Source: Microstegium vimineum
Lineage: Eukaryota > Streptophyta > Magnoliopsida > Poales > Poaceae
Direction of reading: 5' to 3'
Assembly: GCA_022036555.1 (NCBI GenBank)
Contig: CM039128.1
Span: 1,922,049-1,986,048 of the forward strand
DNA: 64,000 bases
Below the pieces are notes generated by a model, which saw nothing but the letters and a program-made list of their open reading frames with translations, did no database searches and was not told the DNA's origin. Of the stretch, positions 42,121 to 54,200 are shown in pieces. The stretch's first letter is position 1. Each line of letters begins with the position of its first letter. The translations under genes were made by a program, and so were the position numbers.

Positions 42121-44753
42121 ATCTTAGTCAAACACCGGTTGTGCGCTAAGTTGGCAGCATGGATGGCGTTTTCCCTCTAGGCAATGGACACAACATGGCC
42201 TTAACTATGCCTTTTGGTAAAATAGGCAACGATAACTTAATTAACGAGGGCCACGTTTTTCTCAAAGGCGTCATGTTGTTGGTGAGTACGCTCACATGAG
42301 GCATCATGGTTGGTGTCCTCTTGGAATGTGGCATGCTGACAAGGCTATTGTAGATGGATGGCTCAAGGCGCAAGACTTGGCCGGTATGACCAGAGCCATT
42401 GACCATGACACTCAAGGCGTTGCTTCCCATGTTGTGGGTGTTATTGTGCTTCCCTTCCTCTCACTTAGCATGTTTCTTCATGTGAAAATCTTGTCTAGAT
42501 TTCTTGTACTAGCAACGATGGCGCTTCTGATGCTGCATCCGTCTTCCTTGAGGCATCGTTCCAAAGTTCGTGTTCATCAATTGGTACGTGGTCCTCTGCT
42601 CATAATTTGATGAGCTGAGCTTACCTTTGTGTGTTGCATTGCGCCTCACGAGGATGATTGAATTGCTTGGACAGTTTGTCTTGGTGAAGTCAAGCTACTA
42701 TGGTGTGGGTCGATATAGCTCGACAATGATAGTGACGTCTGTAACTCTTTGGGGTGGTGTTATTTCTCGCTACAAGGGTGTGTTTGTGACCTTAAGGTTT
42801 AGGCTTTGGTCCATTGGAAAAAGTCGAACCTACTCGACTATTCTAGAGCTCGGCAACAATGACTTGTGGCCAGCGAGCCAATCAGTGGCCAGCGAGCCAA
42901 TCAGCGAGCCAATCAGTTTAAAAGCGTCGTTTATTTTGTATTTTTTTTCTTTTTTTGGTCAAGCTAATTTTTCTTTTTTCTCTATCTCTTTTGTCAGGCT
43001 ATAGGCTATAGTGAAGGACTGTCAAGTCGTCGGCCGGCTGTTGTCAAACAAAAAAAAAATGGTCGGCCGGCGAACATCTTGCAAAGCTCTGCAATGTCAG
43101 CTTGAGCCCTGCTCTAACCTTGTTGCTGAGTGCTGAGACCTGGTTTGCCCAATCCATGCTCATCAATCCCTCCGGTCCACTATTCTTCCATATATTTTTA
43201 AACTGTACTGGTGTAGTGAAGTTTAGTGTTTAACTTGAACTCGGGAATATAATCATCCAAACAGTGGTACACATTGTATCAATTCAACTTGTTGGTCCGG
43301 AGCATATGTATGATCCCCACATGGCCACATGTCAACAGTTTCGTAGCCTTGTTAGTAAAGGGTTATTTGAACTTTTCAATAAAGAAGAAAACCGGAAGAC
43401 CTTATTAGTTAGAAATAAATATTGAATCAAAATGTTTATAACAGGTACGTGTCAAACTGGCGATTCTCATTTTTTGAAAGGTCTTTTAAAAGTGAGGGAA
43501 GACTTTTTCTAGGGAGTGGAGATGGTTAACCTTTATCCTTCAACCATTTTCTCGTATGTTCGTTTCGGTGGGTGATAAGTTGATTGGAGCTGTTTTTTAT
43601 TATTTTGTTGTGAGAGAAAAATACGGTTTTGATAGCTAATAAGTAGGCTGATAAACCAAACGAATAGGACGAAGATTGGTTCACGGACTAGATTCTAGGA
43701 GGGGCAATTAGGTGTGTTCTAATAAGTCGTCCCTTAAAGAACAATTCCCTACCCTACATAACATAGTAAATTACCCCCATGTTAGAGGGGCACTTGTTGC
43801 GTCTTTTCAAAAAGCTTTATTGGGAATAATTTGACCGCTTGACTTATTCTAGTAACTAAAATAACTAATATTACTGAGCTCAACAATACGAAGAACTTTT
43901 TTCTTGGATTTACATGGACATGATATCTATGTACCAATATCTTATGAACCACGGCTACCATTTCACGAATATAATCAGTTGCAAATTGAAACTACCTTGA
44001 AGATAAACATCTTCTTTGGGTATCTTCAAAGATGGGTAGTTTTATCCGAGAATAACTTAGCTAAAAAGATATCACATGGGAGTAAAAAAAAAGTGTTGCT
44101 TATGCAATTGCAATAAAACAATTATTAAACACCTTTTTTTTAATTGTCATCATGCCAAGATTATCTGACATATAATCCATATAATCCATATAGCTACTGG
44201 ATTAATCCTTCCTAAATCCATACCTCATATGCTCGAGGATTGGCTAAGTAGCAGTGTAGATACTGAACGAAACCTGACCTTAGTTGGTGTCGCCGCTCTT
44301 TCCTGAGCTATTTGGTGCACACGAAATGGTGTTGTTTTTGGTAAAAAAAACAATTTATTTCTTTTATACAGGTTATCTTTTATGCACACGAAATAGTGGT
44401 TCCGACCGGCGAGCCGAGTACAGGAAGTAGCTGCATTAGACTTTTTCACCAATAGTGGATGTTATTTTTTTGTTACAGTAATAATTAGCTGAAAATTTTA
44501 TAATAACCTAGCTGTATGCTGTATGGCTCGGAGAGGCTAGAGATTTTTTTTTCCATTATTAAGAAAACAGTTCAGTAGCCCACTCTCTCACACACACAAT
44601 TCTTTAGAATACTCCAATACAAGGTGTCCTTGTTCGAGTGGCTCAACTCACATTTGCAGACTTAACTGTTGTAAAAAAAAACTCACATTTGCAGACATTT
44701 TGCAATTTTAGTACTAGCGAGTGATCGACTGCAGTAAAAAGAAAGCTGTAAGG
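42121..44753. other. Intergenic, no gene seen
   Basis: Short frames only. AGCGAGCCAATCAG occurs three times at 42870-42920. GGTGGGTGATAAGTTGATTGGAGCTG...GGCTGATAAACCAAACGAA (43567-43665) may be a small MITE. Nothing resembles a protein family. Confidence 0.45.
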
Positions 44754-45557
44754 GGGTGTTTGGATCCCCTTGATAAATTGGTAAAAGAGCAAAAGAATTG
44801 TTACTTTTGGGAAAATGGATCCAAATATGCAAGGCAAAAAATGGTAAAAGAGCAAAAATTTGTCATTTGTCATTTGCTACTTTGGAGTGGCAAATAAAAA
44901 CAAATAGAAAATCCTTCTACTCGTACCCCTCCCTCTTATGCATGACATGTGAATGAGTGTAATTATTAGAGGTACAATTGTCTTTGTATGTGCCATTTGC
45001 TATTTTCCATTTGTCATTTACCAAGGGATCCAGAGGGTGTTTGGATCCCCTTGACAAATTGACAAATTGGCAAAAGAGCAAAAGAATTGCTACTTTTTGG
45101 CAAATGAATCCAAATATGCAAGGCAAAAAATGGCAAAAGAGTAAAAATTTGTCATTTGCCACTTTGGAGGGAGTGACAAATAAAGGCAAATAGAAAATCC
45201 TTCCACTCATACCCGTCCCTCTTATGCATGACATGTGAATGAGTGTAATTATTAAGGGTACAATTGTCTTTGTATGTGCCATTTGCCATTTTCCATTTGT
45301 CATTTGCCAAGGGATCCAAACACCCTCAAGTGGTAAAAGATTTGTCAAATTCATTTGCCATTTGCTATTTGTTATTTGTCATTTGTCAAAGGATCCAAAC
45401 ACCCCCAAACACCTTCAAGTGGCAAAAGATTTGCCAAGTTCATTTGTCATTTGTCATTTGCCAAACGATTTAAACACCCTCCAAACACCCTCAAGTGACA
45501 AAAAATTTGTCAAATTCATTTGTCATCTGTCATTTGGCAAAGGATCCAATCACCCCG
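44754..45557. mobile_element. MITE array: two about 285-bp copies plus three about 75-bp end repeats
   Basis: Copy 1 runs 44754 to about 45032 and copy 2 is 45035-45325. Both start GGGTGTTTGGATCCCCTTGA.AAATTGG; copy 2 ends CCAAGGGATCCAAACACCC, the inverted end. Three further short units follow (about 45326-45557), each with TCAAGTG.CAAAA.ATTTG.CAA.TTCATTTG.CAT...CAAAGGATCCAAACACCC. The array ends 130 bp before the Nudix start codon and may have supplied promoter sequence. GGGTGTTTGGATCC ends are common among grass hAT/PIF-type MITEs. Confidence 0.8.
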
Positions 45558-45687
45558 TAAATTTCCTCAGTCTAGCAACAATCTTCAAACCTGTCAGTGG
45601 ACCCCACCAACCCCCGCACCGGCTTCTCGCGCCTCCAGTCTCCATCGCGCCGCCGCCACCACCACCACTCCGGCGCCAGGAGCCTGT

Positions 45688-48600
45688 ATGGCCGCTCACG
45701 CCTCCGCCGCGGATCCGGGCACGGCGTTCAAGCTCCTCGTCTCCTGCCCCACCGGCCTGCCTCGCTCCCGCGTGCGTACCTACCCTCTCTGTCTCGCCCG
45801 GTTGTCCCCCCTTTTTCTCTCCCTGCCGATTGCATGATCCCTTTGGTTCCATAGCACGGCGCCTACCGCTGTTTGTTTCCCCCCTTGGACGGCGACAGCC
45901 GACAGGGCCGAGTTTTGTTGGTCCCTGGATCGTGCCTGGCCCGGATTTGCATTCTCTGAACAATAGAATGGTGAACCCAGCCACAAGTGTTGATATCTCT
46001 TTAGCTTGTTGCAGTTTTGTATGAAGTGCTAATAAGTGCATGTATATTACTTCCTCTGATTGAAATATAAGACCGTTAGAACATTTTAATTTTAATATAA
46101 CTATAAAATTGTATTATATTTAATAAAAAAGGTTGTATATTGTTAAAGCACTTTTTATTTAATGAATTTTGTGTTGTTGATCTGTACGAAATATTAGACA
46201 TTAATAGTCAAAAGGTAAAAAAAAAAATTGCTCTAGGACACACCTGGATGGATTTAACATTCGTGATTGGAGTCTTGCCACAGCAACATTCTGATGGAAC
46301 TCATGTTGTTAACTGAAGGTTGCAGTTAAGTTTCATCAGTCATTCGACAGGATTCCCCACCCAGATGCAGCCTTGGAGGAATCTATAAGTGAGGTAATAT
46401 TATTATCTTTTTATGTGCCTTTTTTTCATTCAATTGTGCATCTATCTGATTCATGCATGCGTCATGCGTCCACGGCCATTTTTCATATCTGTTGTTCCTG
46501 CAGATATGGAACCAAAGGCTTCAGCAGAACCCATCTCTATACAGTGGTACAAAGTTTCGGGTATGCATTTGTAGCTCTTGTATTCTCCATTTGCTGCTCC
46601 TCTGATACTTGGAGATGCTGTATTTTAGTGATAGGCACATTGTCATGTATTGTTAAACTAAAAAAGAACTGAAAGTTTTTCCCATGTTAAGTGACTTGGT
46701 ACATGCTCTATATGAAGATGGTTTATACCAAAAAAATGTCTTCATTTAGAATTTACACAGCCATTGAGCCATGGAACCGAGTCAGTATAGCTCTCCAAGT
46801 CTTTGTTAAAATGTAGGGGTTTGCTGTGCATGTTTCCAAGTCCTAAGGGAAACTCCTAGTCAGTTCCACACATCATTTTCATCAAAATGCACTTTAATAT
46901 TCTGTTCTTCACTTTTATTAGTGTATGGAACTGCCAAGCAATGAATGTTAAGTAAGCATGGCTTGTGTCCTAGATTGTGTTAGTATTTCCTTTTATGCCT
47001 AAGCATGTTTCATTATAGAAGTTATTGTATGCATTATTTTGAAACAATCTCTCTTTATCTGTTTTACTGCATTCATCATGCATTAGAATGCAGACTTTGA
47101 CCACAATCACAAATTTCAGTATGGAGGAAATGCCTTGCACTACAAAGATGGACCAGATCAGGAGTTTCGTGTCTCGCTTCATTTGGGTCTCACAGACTAC
47201 AGGTTGGTTTAACCATTTGTATTAACTCAAAACATATTTATAAAACAAAATTCTGGCAGCGTATATTTCTTCTACTTTTGTCTCTACCCCTGTATCTTTC
47301 TTTGTGATATCTCAATGTAATGCCTCAATTTAACGACTCTGTCTACTTGCACGAAATAGGACATTTGTGGGAACAAATCTCAATCCATCGTGGGAGAAGT
47401 TTTTGGTCCCATCTGAAGGTAATTTTTAATCTTCAGTCACAGTTTTGTTGTGTGTAACAGGGCCAACCTTAACTTTGGAGTCTTCTAGTTTCATGAATCA
47501 TGACCATTGCTACCTAAGTACCTATGCCTATATGTTTCTTCCATTGTTTCAACTTTCAGAAGTATGAATCCTTGATGACTATTTATATGCCCCTCTGTTT
47601 TGCTTTCCATTTCCCAATAACTTTTCTCTGCCCAACACATATAAGTTCACTAGGAAGTGAACTTCTTGTCTGTGAGTGACTATTCATAGGTAGTTTGTCT
47701 TAGTACTGTGTGTGCTCAGAGTCAGATAGCATGGTGTCATTCTTGGCAATTGTAAGAATGATCGATCTTGACGAAAACAATATCTCTTTCCATCTGGTGG
47801 GGTTAGATGATTCTGTACATTGCCAACACATGTCAAATCCACTGGGCAATGGTGCGATTGTTCAGACATCTGATGAGAAGATTATTGTATTGCAAAGGAG
47901 CTACAATGTGGGGGAGTTTCCAGGATACTATGTTTTCCCTGGAGGACACTCGGAGGTAAATTATTTAAGATTGCTTGACAATATTGGGTGCAGTTGATGA
48001 AAGTGAATACTTGTACATATATTTAAGATTTTTCTTTAAGAACTACTAGGCACAGTGTAGTTCCTCTTATGCTGTGAAATGAAGACGATGACAACACTAC
48101 TGCTGGCTGCACTACTGGCTGATTTAGTGGTGGCTTCTGCCAATGACCATGCCGAATTTTATTTTTGATGAGGTAGCATGCTGAATGAAGTGGCATTAGG
48201 ACTTGGAGAAATATACATTGAAACAGTTATTGAAATTTAACCAGAATTTATGGATCATGCATTACTCTGCCTTATCTATGGTTTATTGTTTTTCTTTTTC
48301 TGGTAGTTAGCATTTTGATTTGAGTCAAATTTTGGAGGGATCAAATCTAGAACTCGGAAAAGTAGCTTCTGCTTTTGGAGGAAGTTAGGAGGTAGAGAGC
48401 GCGCATTAGGAAAATATATTTTGTTTCAAATCCGAAAGGATCAGTCGGAGTGTTGGACCAGTAACAGTAATATACATGTGTCTTATTTTTTAATTTCATT
48501 TTGTTTATACCAGCCACAAGAAATCGGAATCTTGAATCATCAAACTGATGAAGAAGACCTTGCTCATCTCAATGATCGAGTTTCACAAGAAATGTTTGAC

Positions 48601-49293
48601 GGAATTATCCGTGAAGTGGTTGAGGAAACTGGAGTTCCTGCTAGTTCCATGGTAAGTAGAGGCCTACTCCCTCTGTCCCTTTTTCTTGGTCGTTTCAGCC
48701 TGCCCCTAGATTCATGAGTCAATCAATGAACCTGGACACAAGTACATAACCTATACGTAGGGAGTGCTCTGCACCTGGACTACTACTAGTACAGCCACAA
48801 CGACAAACAAAGAGGGACAGAGGGAGTACAATACATGAACAGGACCCAATAGAAAGAATGGATTTTAGTTTTTTTTCCTAATTTACATCCAAAAAAATTC
48901 TTCTCTTTAGGGTTTTCTTGGCATTTTCATTAACTATCAACATTTCATTTTCAGACGGATCCTGTCTTCATTGGAGTTTCTCGCCGTGAAATGAACGTTA
49001 GGTCAACTGCATTCTTTTTTACAAAATGTAACATTGATTCCAGTGGTGTAAATGAGCTTTATTCCAGAGCTCAAGATGGCTATGAATCTACTAAACTATA
49101 TGCAGTATCAGTGGTGAGTTCAGATGCAATTGCAGCTCTCTGATCCTTGCTTGCTTTTGGCTGCTTCTAATCACTGAAATTGCTTTTTGAATTACAGGAA
49201 GAGCTACAAGGAATGAGCCAGCGAATGCCTGGCTGCCACAATGGTGGTTTTGCTTTATATGAATTGATGAGGAATGCTGCCAAAAATTCATGA
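45688..49293 (+). CDS. NUDT9-like: Nudix hydrolase, AtNUDT9/NUDT22 type
   Basis: Nine exons placed by frame and splice sites: 45688-45771, 46319-46393, 46504-46560, 47120-47202, 47360-47418, 47807-47955, 48514-48651, 48955-49113, 49198-49293; 900 bases, 299 aa. The start MAAHASAADPGTAFKLLVSC is followed by FHQSFDRIPHPD, QNPSLYSGTKFR, GTNLNPSWEKFL and LGNGAIVQTSDEKIIVL. The Nudix box is split: GGHSEPQE, about 29 extra residues, then REVVEETGV. This long insertion is a feature of AtNUDT9 and animal NUDT22. Known: NUDT22 cleaves UDP-glucose and UDP-galactose with Mg2+; the plant enzyme's substrate is less clear. Probably cytosolic (no signal seen). The acidic EE and preceding R-E metal-binding residues are present. 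A Stowaway MITE sits in intron 7. Confidence 0.9.
48667..48826. mobile_element. Stowaway MITE in intron 7 of the Nudix gene
   Basis: CTCCCTCTGTCCC...GGGACAGAGGGAG inverted ends, TA on both sides, 160 bp. This is the standard Tc1/mariner-derived Stowaway structure of grasses. Confidence 0.9.
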
Positions 49294-51201
49294 ATATGTC
49301 ATTGCAAGTGTAATTAAAATATCGGATTTTATTCTGTGGTGTATCTTAAACAGGTTAACTTAGGAAATATACACAGCGATGCAAAGCTTTAAAATTTATG
49401 AAGCCTTGTCTTATTCCAAGTCTCATTTCCCTTTATCCCTTATCGACATGTTGCGTCCTGATGCTGAATTAAAGTTAAACAGTCATTCCTTGTAGGACTG
49501 AATAATTCTAATGGCATTGTCACGTCAGTAAATAGGTGTGGAAACACGACTCAGAACACTGCATGTTCAGATCCATCAGATTACTGTTGTTTGCAGTTGA
49601 TGTGCCATTTCCATATTTGTTGGGCTGACGAAGGGTCTACAACTCTACATAGACCCTAGCAAAATGCCCAAAGAAATAAAAAGCATGAAGCTTAAATTTT
49701 GTCCGAAGACTGATTGTAATGGTATTTAATTTAATAAGAACATAATTCACGGGCAACCTATGCCTCAGCCTGTCAGTGAGTCCTTCTGTTGGATCGTGTA
49801 GCTTCAACAATACCCGATCCTATGCAGGTGCTCTTGATTTACTGATGTATTGTATCTAGGAACAGAAGGTGGAACTTATATTAGCCTATTACTCTGTAAA
49901 AGATCCTATGCAAGGACTCTATGAGGCCACCCCAACGCAACAAGCTGGCTTGTAGCCCTATCCTCCACGTCTTCATGCAAGATCCATATCATACATGTTA
50001 GTGGTTTCGTAATACAAAGTAGTTTTGAGGTTGCGAAGGCCTCGTCTGACAAAAGTTCTAGGCACCCAAGCAAGCATACGTTGTGGGCGACGGAACAGCT
50101 ATGGAGTAGAAGAACTAGCCTTTGCTTTTTTCAGATGTCAAGAAGGAGAACGGGAAAAGATGTATATGACAAAAGGCTGAACAATGAAGTCATGTTTTTC
50201 CTTTTGATGTTGGCTTGGATTATAGAATCGGTATTCATCTATGCACTATGCCTACATATCTAATACTTTTTGGCCAAGGCATACCTACTGTCCGTCGGTG
50301 TTGGGGCGGCCTTGATATGCTTCATGCATGTGCAAAAGAAGAGATACTTGTCACCTTGGTATGGATATACTTTATGCTAGGGTATGGATTCTACAATTTG
50401 CATCTTGACTTGTGTTGCACCCTAAAATTGTTACCTTGGTGAAGATATAGAACTGTCAATTTTTGAGATGTTTTGGCGAGTGCACGAGCGCTGCAGCCAC
50501 GTGCGCGGGCGTGCTGCCGCCTCTCCGACCCTCCCCTCGTTGAACAGTGGATAAAGGAAGCCTGAAGGAGAATTAGACATGTGGGGCCCACATGTCAATG
50601 AGTGGAGGGAGAGAAGCAACCAAAGATGTTTTGGTCTATATGAAAGATGTGTATACCTGTACGGTGTGGGCCTAGACAACCGAAAGAGGTATAAAATGCC
50701 CAAGTATCAAATAGAATAAGAATTATAATGACAAATTTCAGAAGAGATGAATTGTAATGACATATCTTCAAAGTTGAACAATTGTAATGATTTGGATTAA
50801 AAAAAACTAAAAAACAGGCGCGAGGAGGGGGGAACTGGATTAGGGATCCTGCCTACCCGATTTGGTACGTCGGATTGGGATCTGACGGTAACAACCATCT
50901 GTTCGCCCTGAAAAAAAAAACTCCCGGGAAAAGAAGCCCTAACAAAACCCACCCCACCTCGCACCTCCCCGCCGCCGGCCCTCCCCTTCGATTTTGTCCA
51001 CTCCAACATCTCCGACCAGCCCGTTCCTCCGCCGCCTATCGGGAAGCAGGAAGCACCCGTCCCCAATCGAGAAGGAATCTACAGGCGAAGGCTCCTCGGA
51101 CCACCGACTCCCACCCTGCCGCCCACGAGTTCCACTAGCTCTCCAACGACCCGCGCAGCAGAGCAGCCGGACCTCCCGCCGCCGCCGCCGCCACCGCCAA
51201 C
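49294..51201. other. Intergenic between the Nudix gene and TSR1
   Basis: The Nudix 3' UTR lies first. No protein-like frame or named repeat is seen in 49600-50800. The last about 300 bp (50900-51201) are GC-rich, with CTCCCGCCGCCGCCGCCGCC, and probably hold the TSR1 promoter and 5' UTR. Confidence 0.45.
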
Positions 51202-54200
51202 ATGGGCGGGGGGCGCGCGCAGGTGAACAAGGCTCACAAGAGCCGGTTCGCGACCAAGGCCTCCCGCCACTCGCACAAGATCGGTGAGTACAGCCTCTCT
51301 GCTCGTCCCCGTTTCCTCTCCACCTTCGGCGACTCACTGTTTGCATCTGCTTCCAGACAAGGTCAGGAGCGGCAAGTCAGAGACCAGCCACCGCGCCGCC
51401 GTCAAGGGCGCTCGCGCCTCGCGCATCCAGCAGAGCAAGGCGGTCAGTCTTCAATGCAGCACCGTGCACATATGTTTTTGTTTTGGGTGCACTAAAGCTG
51501 ACAAATTCTGTAGCTGGCGCGATTGTTTTTGTTAGTTCATTCATGTATGATTGTTCTGAGGTGTGCTGCAACAAGAAGTGTGTTTGTATTGTATCAGTGT
51601 TGTTCCATAGGTTTGGTCTGTGCTTAGATTGCACAGGGTGTTTTTAGCTTGCTTTGAGCTTACTCTACAGTTACTGGGAGGTTGCACCTTTTGGGGTTAT
51701 GTGGACTCTTTCTTTTGGGCACAGTGTGCCATGCAACTTATAGTGTGATTTCCTCATCCTTGTTTATAGTTTTTAATAACATGCCGTGTGAAACATCTTC
51801 TTGTGGTTGGTTGCAGATCCGTGATAAAAAACGTGCTGCATTGCTGAAGGAGAAACGTTCATCAACTGGACCTTCAAGCGCACCACGTGTCATTGTTAGT
51901 ATTCTTAGCTTCTGCTCCTGGATCCTACATGGTTACTCTTGTTCTTTGTTGTGGTCACACCATAGCCCATAGGTATGTCCTTAAGTCGATTGGTAATTAT
52001 TTGTTGCAGGTTCTTGTTGGCCTTTCTTCATTAGCAAACGTCGGATCACTTGCCAATGATCTTTTGGCATTTGCGGAAGGTGGTGATGAGAAACTGAAAT
52101 CATCTACTATTGCTTCTCCTACTTATAAGCTTCGAACCACGGTAAGTTCAAAACTGTTTTGAGTGCAACCAGTATTAGTTCAAAATGAGGCTATTGTTAA
52201 GTTTTTTGGTGTCATAATGTCTCGTTGCATATGAATCCATCACTATTATTGTAACCTTTTCTGTACTTTATAGCTGAGTTAGACATTGTACTCTAGTATG
52301 TCTCTATATCAGTTTCTAGTGATTTATTATTGACTTATTAACCAATTTTTTTTGTTAAATTATTTGTTTCCAATTATTCAATCTATATAGTCAATTCTAC
52401 ATATAGAATTTTAATATTCATGATATTTGTGAAGGTACTGCAAGCACCTTATGGTGATCTTACAACATGCATGGAACTGGCTAAGGTACACGTTTTGAAC
52501 CAAACTCACTTTGTTATGGTTGCTCTGTTGTAATTTCTTAGCTCTAACCTGCAACCTGCAAATGTACCTGTCCTACATAGGTTGCTGATTTGTTAGCGTT
52601 CGTTCTACCAGCCAAATCATTCTACAGTAGTGATTCGAGTAGTCCAATTGATGACTTTGGATCTCAATGCCTGTCTGTACTTCGAGCCATGGGCTTACCT
52701 AGTACAGCCGTTTTCATCCGTGTAAGTTCTTGTCATGAGCATTTCTCATTAAATTTTTGTTTTATGATTTCTGGTGATTTACCTGCTTAGTTCTCTAACA
52801 TCATCAGGATCTTCCAGCGGATAATAAAAGTAGGCAGGAATTGAAGAAAGCAGCAACTTCTTTCCTTTCTGCAGAACTGCCTGAGGACTGCAAATTTTAC
52901 TTAGCAGACACAAAGGATGATTTGCATAAGGTTAGTATTCTTTTGAATATTGAATATTGGACCATCTGGTTACCTTCACTGTTGTTCTTTTGAACTATCT
53001 GTTTTGATTGCGTATTCTTCAAATTGTCCAGTTCATGCGGCTTTTCAAGGAGCAGCATCTTTCACCACCACATTGGAGAAGCCAGAGACCTTATGTTATC
53101 TCTGAGAAGGTTTTATTACTTGCTATGCTACACTATGTTTCTTTTCTAGAACAGTTGCTAATTTATATTGGCCAAATATGGAATTTTGCCAAAAGAACTA
53201 AATTGACATTCCAGCGTTGAAAGTTATGTACTATACTATTATATAATAACGGCTGGTACTGCTGTTTCAGGTTTGCATAAATTCTGATGAAAATACGGGA
53301 TTGTGCACATTACTCGTGTCTGGATATCTGCGGGCCCACAATCTTTCAGTGAATCAGCTTGTATGTGATCTATGTTTATTTTTTTTAGCTTTTTTGGAAA
53401 AAATATTTCTTAGCTATTTTGTAATTTCCTTTTCTAATACCTTCTCCATTCAAAAGGTACATGTTTCAGGTGCTGGTGATTTTCAGTTGGGTCAAATTGA
53501 TGTCCTCAAGGATCCGTGCCCTCTTAGTGAACGGAAAAGCTCTGATGTAATGGAAACAGAAGATAGTGGAATTCAGGTTTGTTGTATAGAGGACTTGAAA
53601 ACCTTTGAAATTGAATAATGCTAATGTTAAAATGCTAGGCCTTTTTCGTATGCTAAGGTCATATTTTAACATAAATTTTTAACCTCCCGGTTTGTTTCAG
53701 ATTGTTAATACCTTTGTTCCAGACCCTTCAAGTCAGGAACCCTTACTTTTTGAAAATGTGCCAGATCCTCTTGCCGGGGAGCAGGTGAGTATTTTTCCAA
53801 TCCTGCTCCATGAGTTGTAATTTTGACAAGCATTTGTTATGTGCTTTATTGGCTATATTTTCTGTACCATTATAATAGCACATGTATAAATAGTTCTCTT
53901 ATTTGTAGATTTTCATTAACTGCACTGTCTTTCCTCCATAGCATTTCAACTGGGATCACCCATTCATATTTTCTGTTAGAGCGTTTGTGCTTTTTTTAAG
54001 TAAAAAAGGCGAAAAGTCACTCAATCTTTTTAAAGTGCTGGTTTGTAATAATATTTATATTTGATTAGACTTGGCCAACGGAAGAAGATATGGAGGAGGC
54101 CGACACAATCAACAAACAGAGAAAATTGGTAAAGAGGAAGCTTCCCCAAGGCACTTCAGAGTACCAGGTTTGCAATTCTATTGGAGTTTGAAGTACCTCC

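Noticed and set aside
45550..46041. 163-aa antisense frame and alternative + frames (45239-46024, 45597-45854) over the Nudix first exon
   Set aside because: Only the frame from 45688 gives FKLLVSCPTGLPRSR and joins exon 2 in phase to the conserved FHQSFDRIPHPD.
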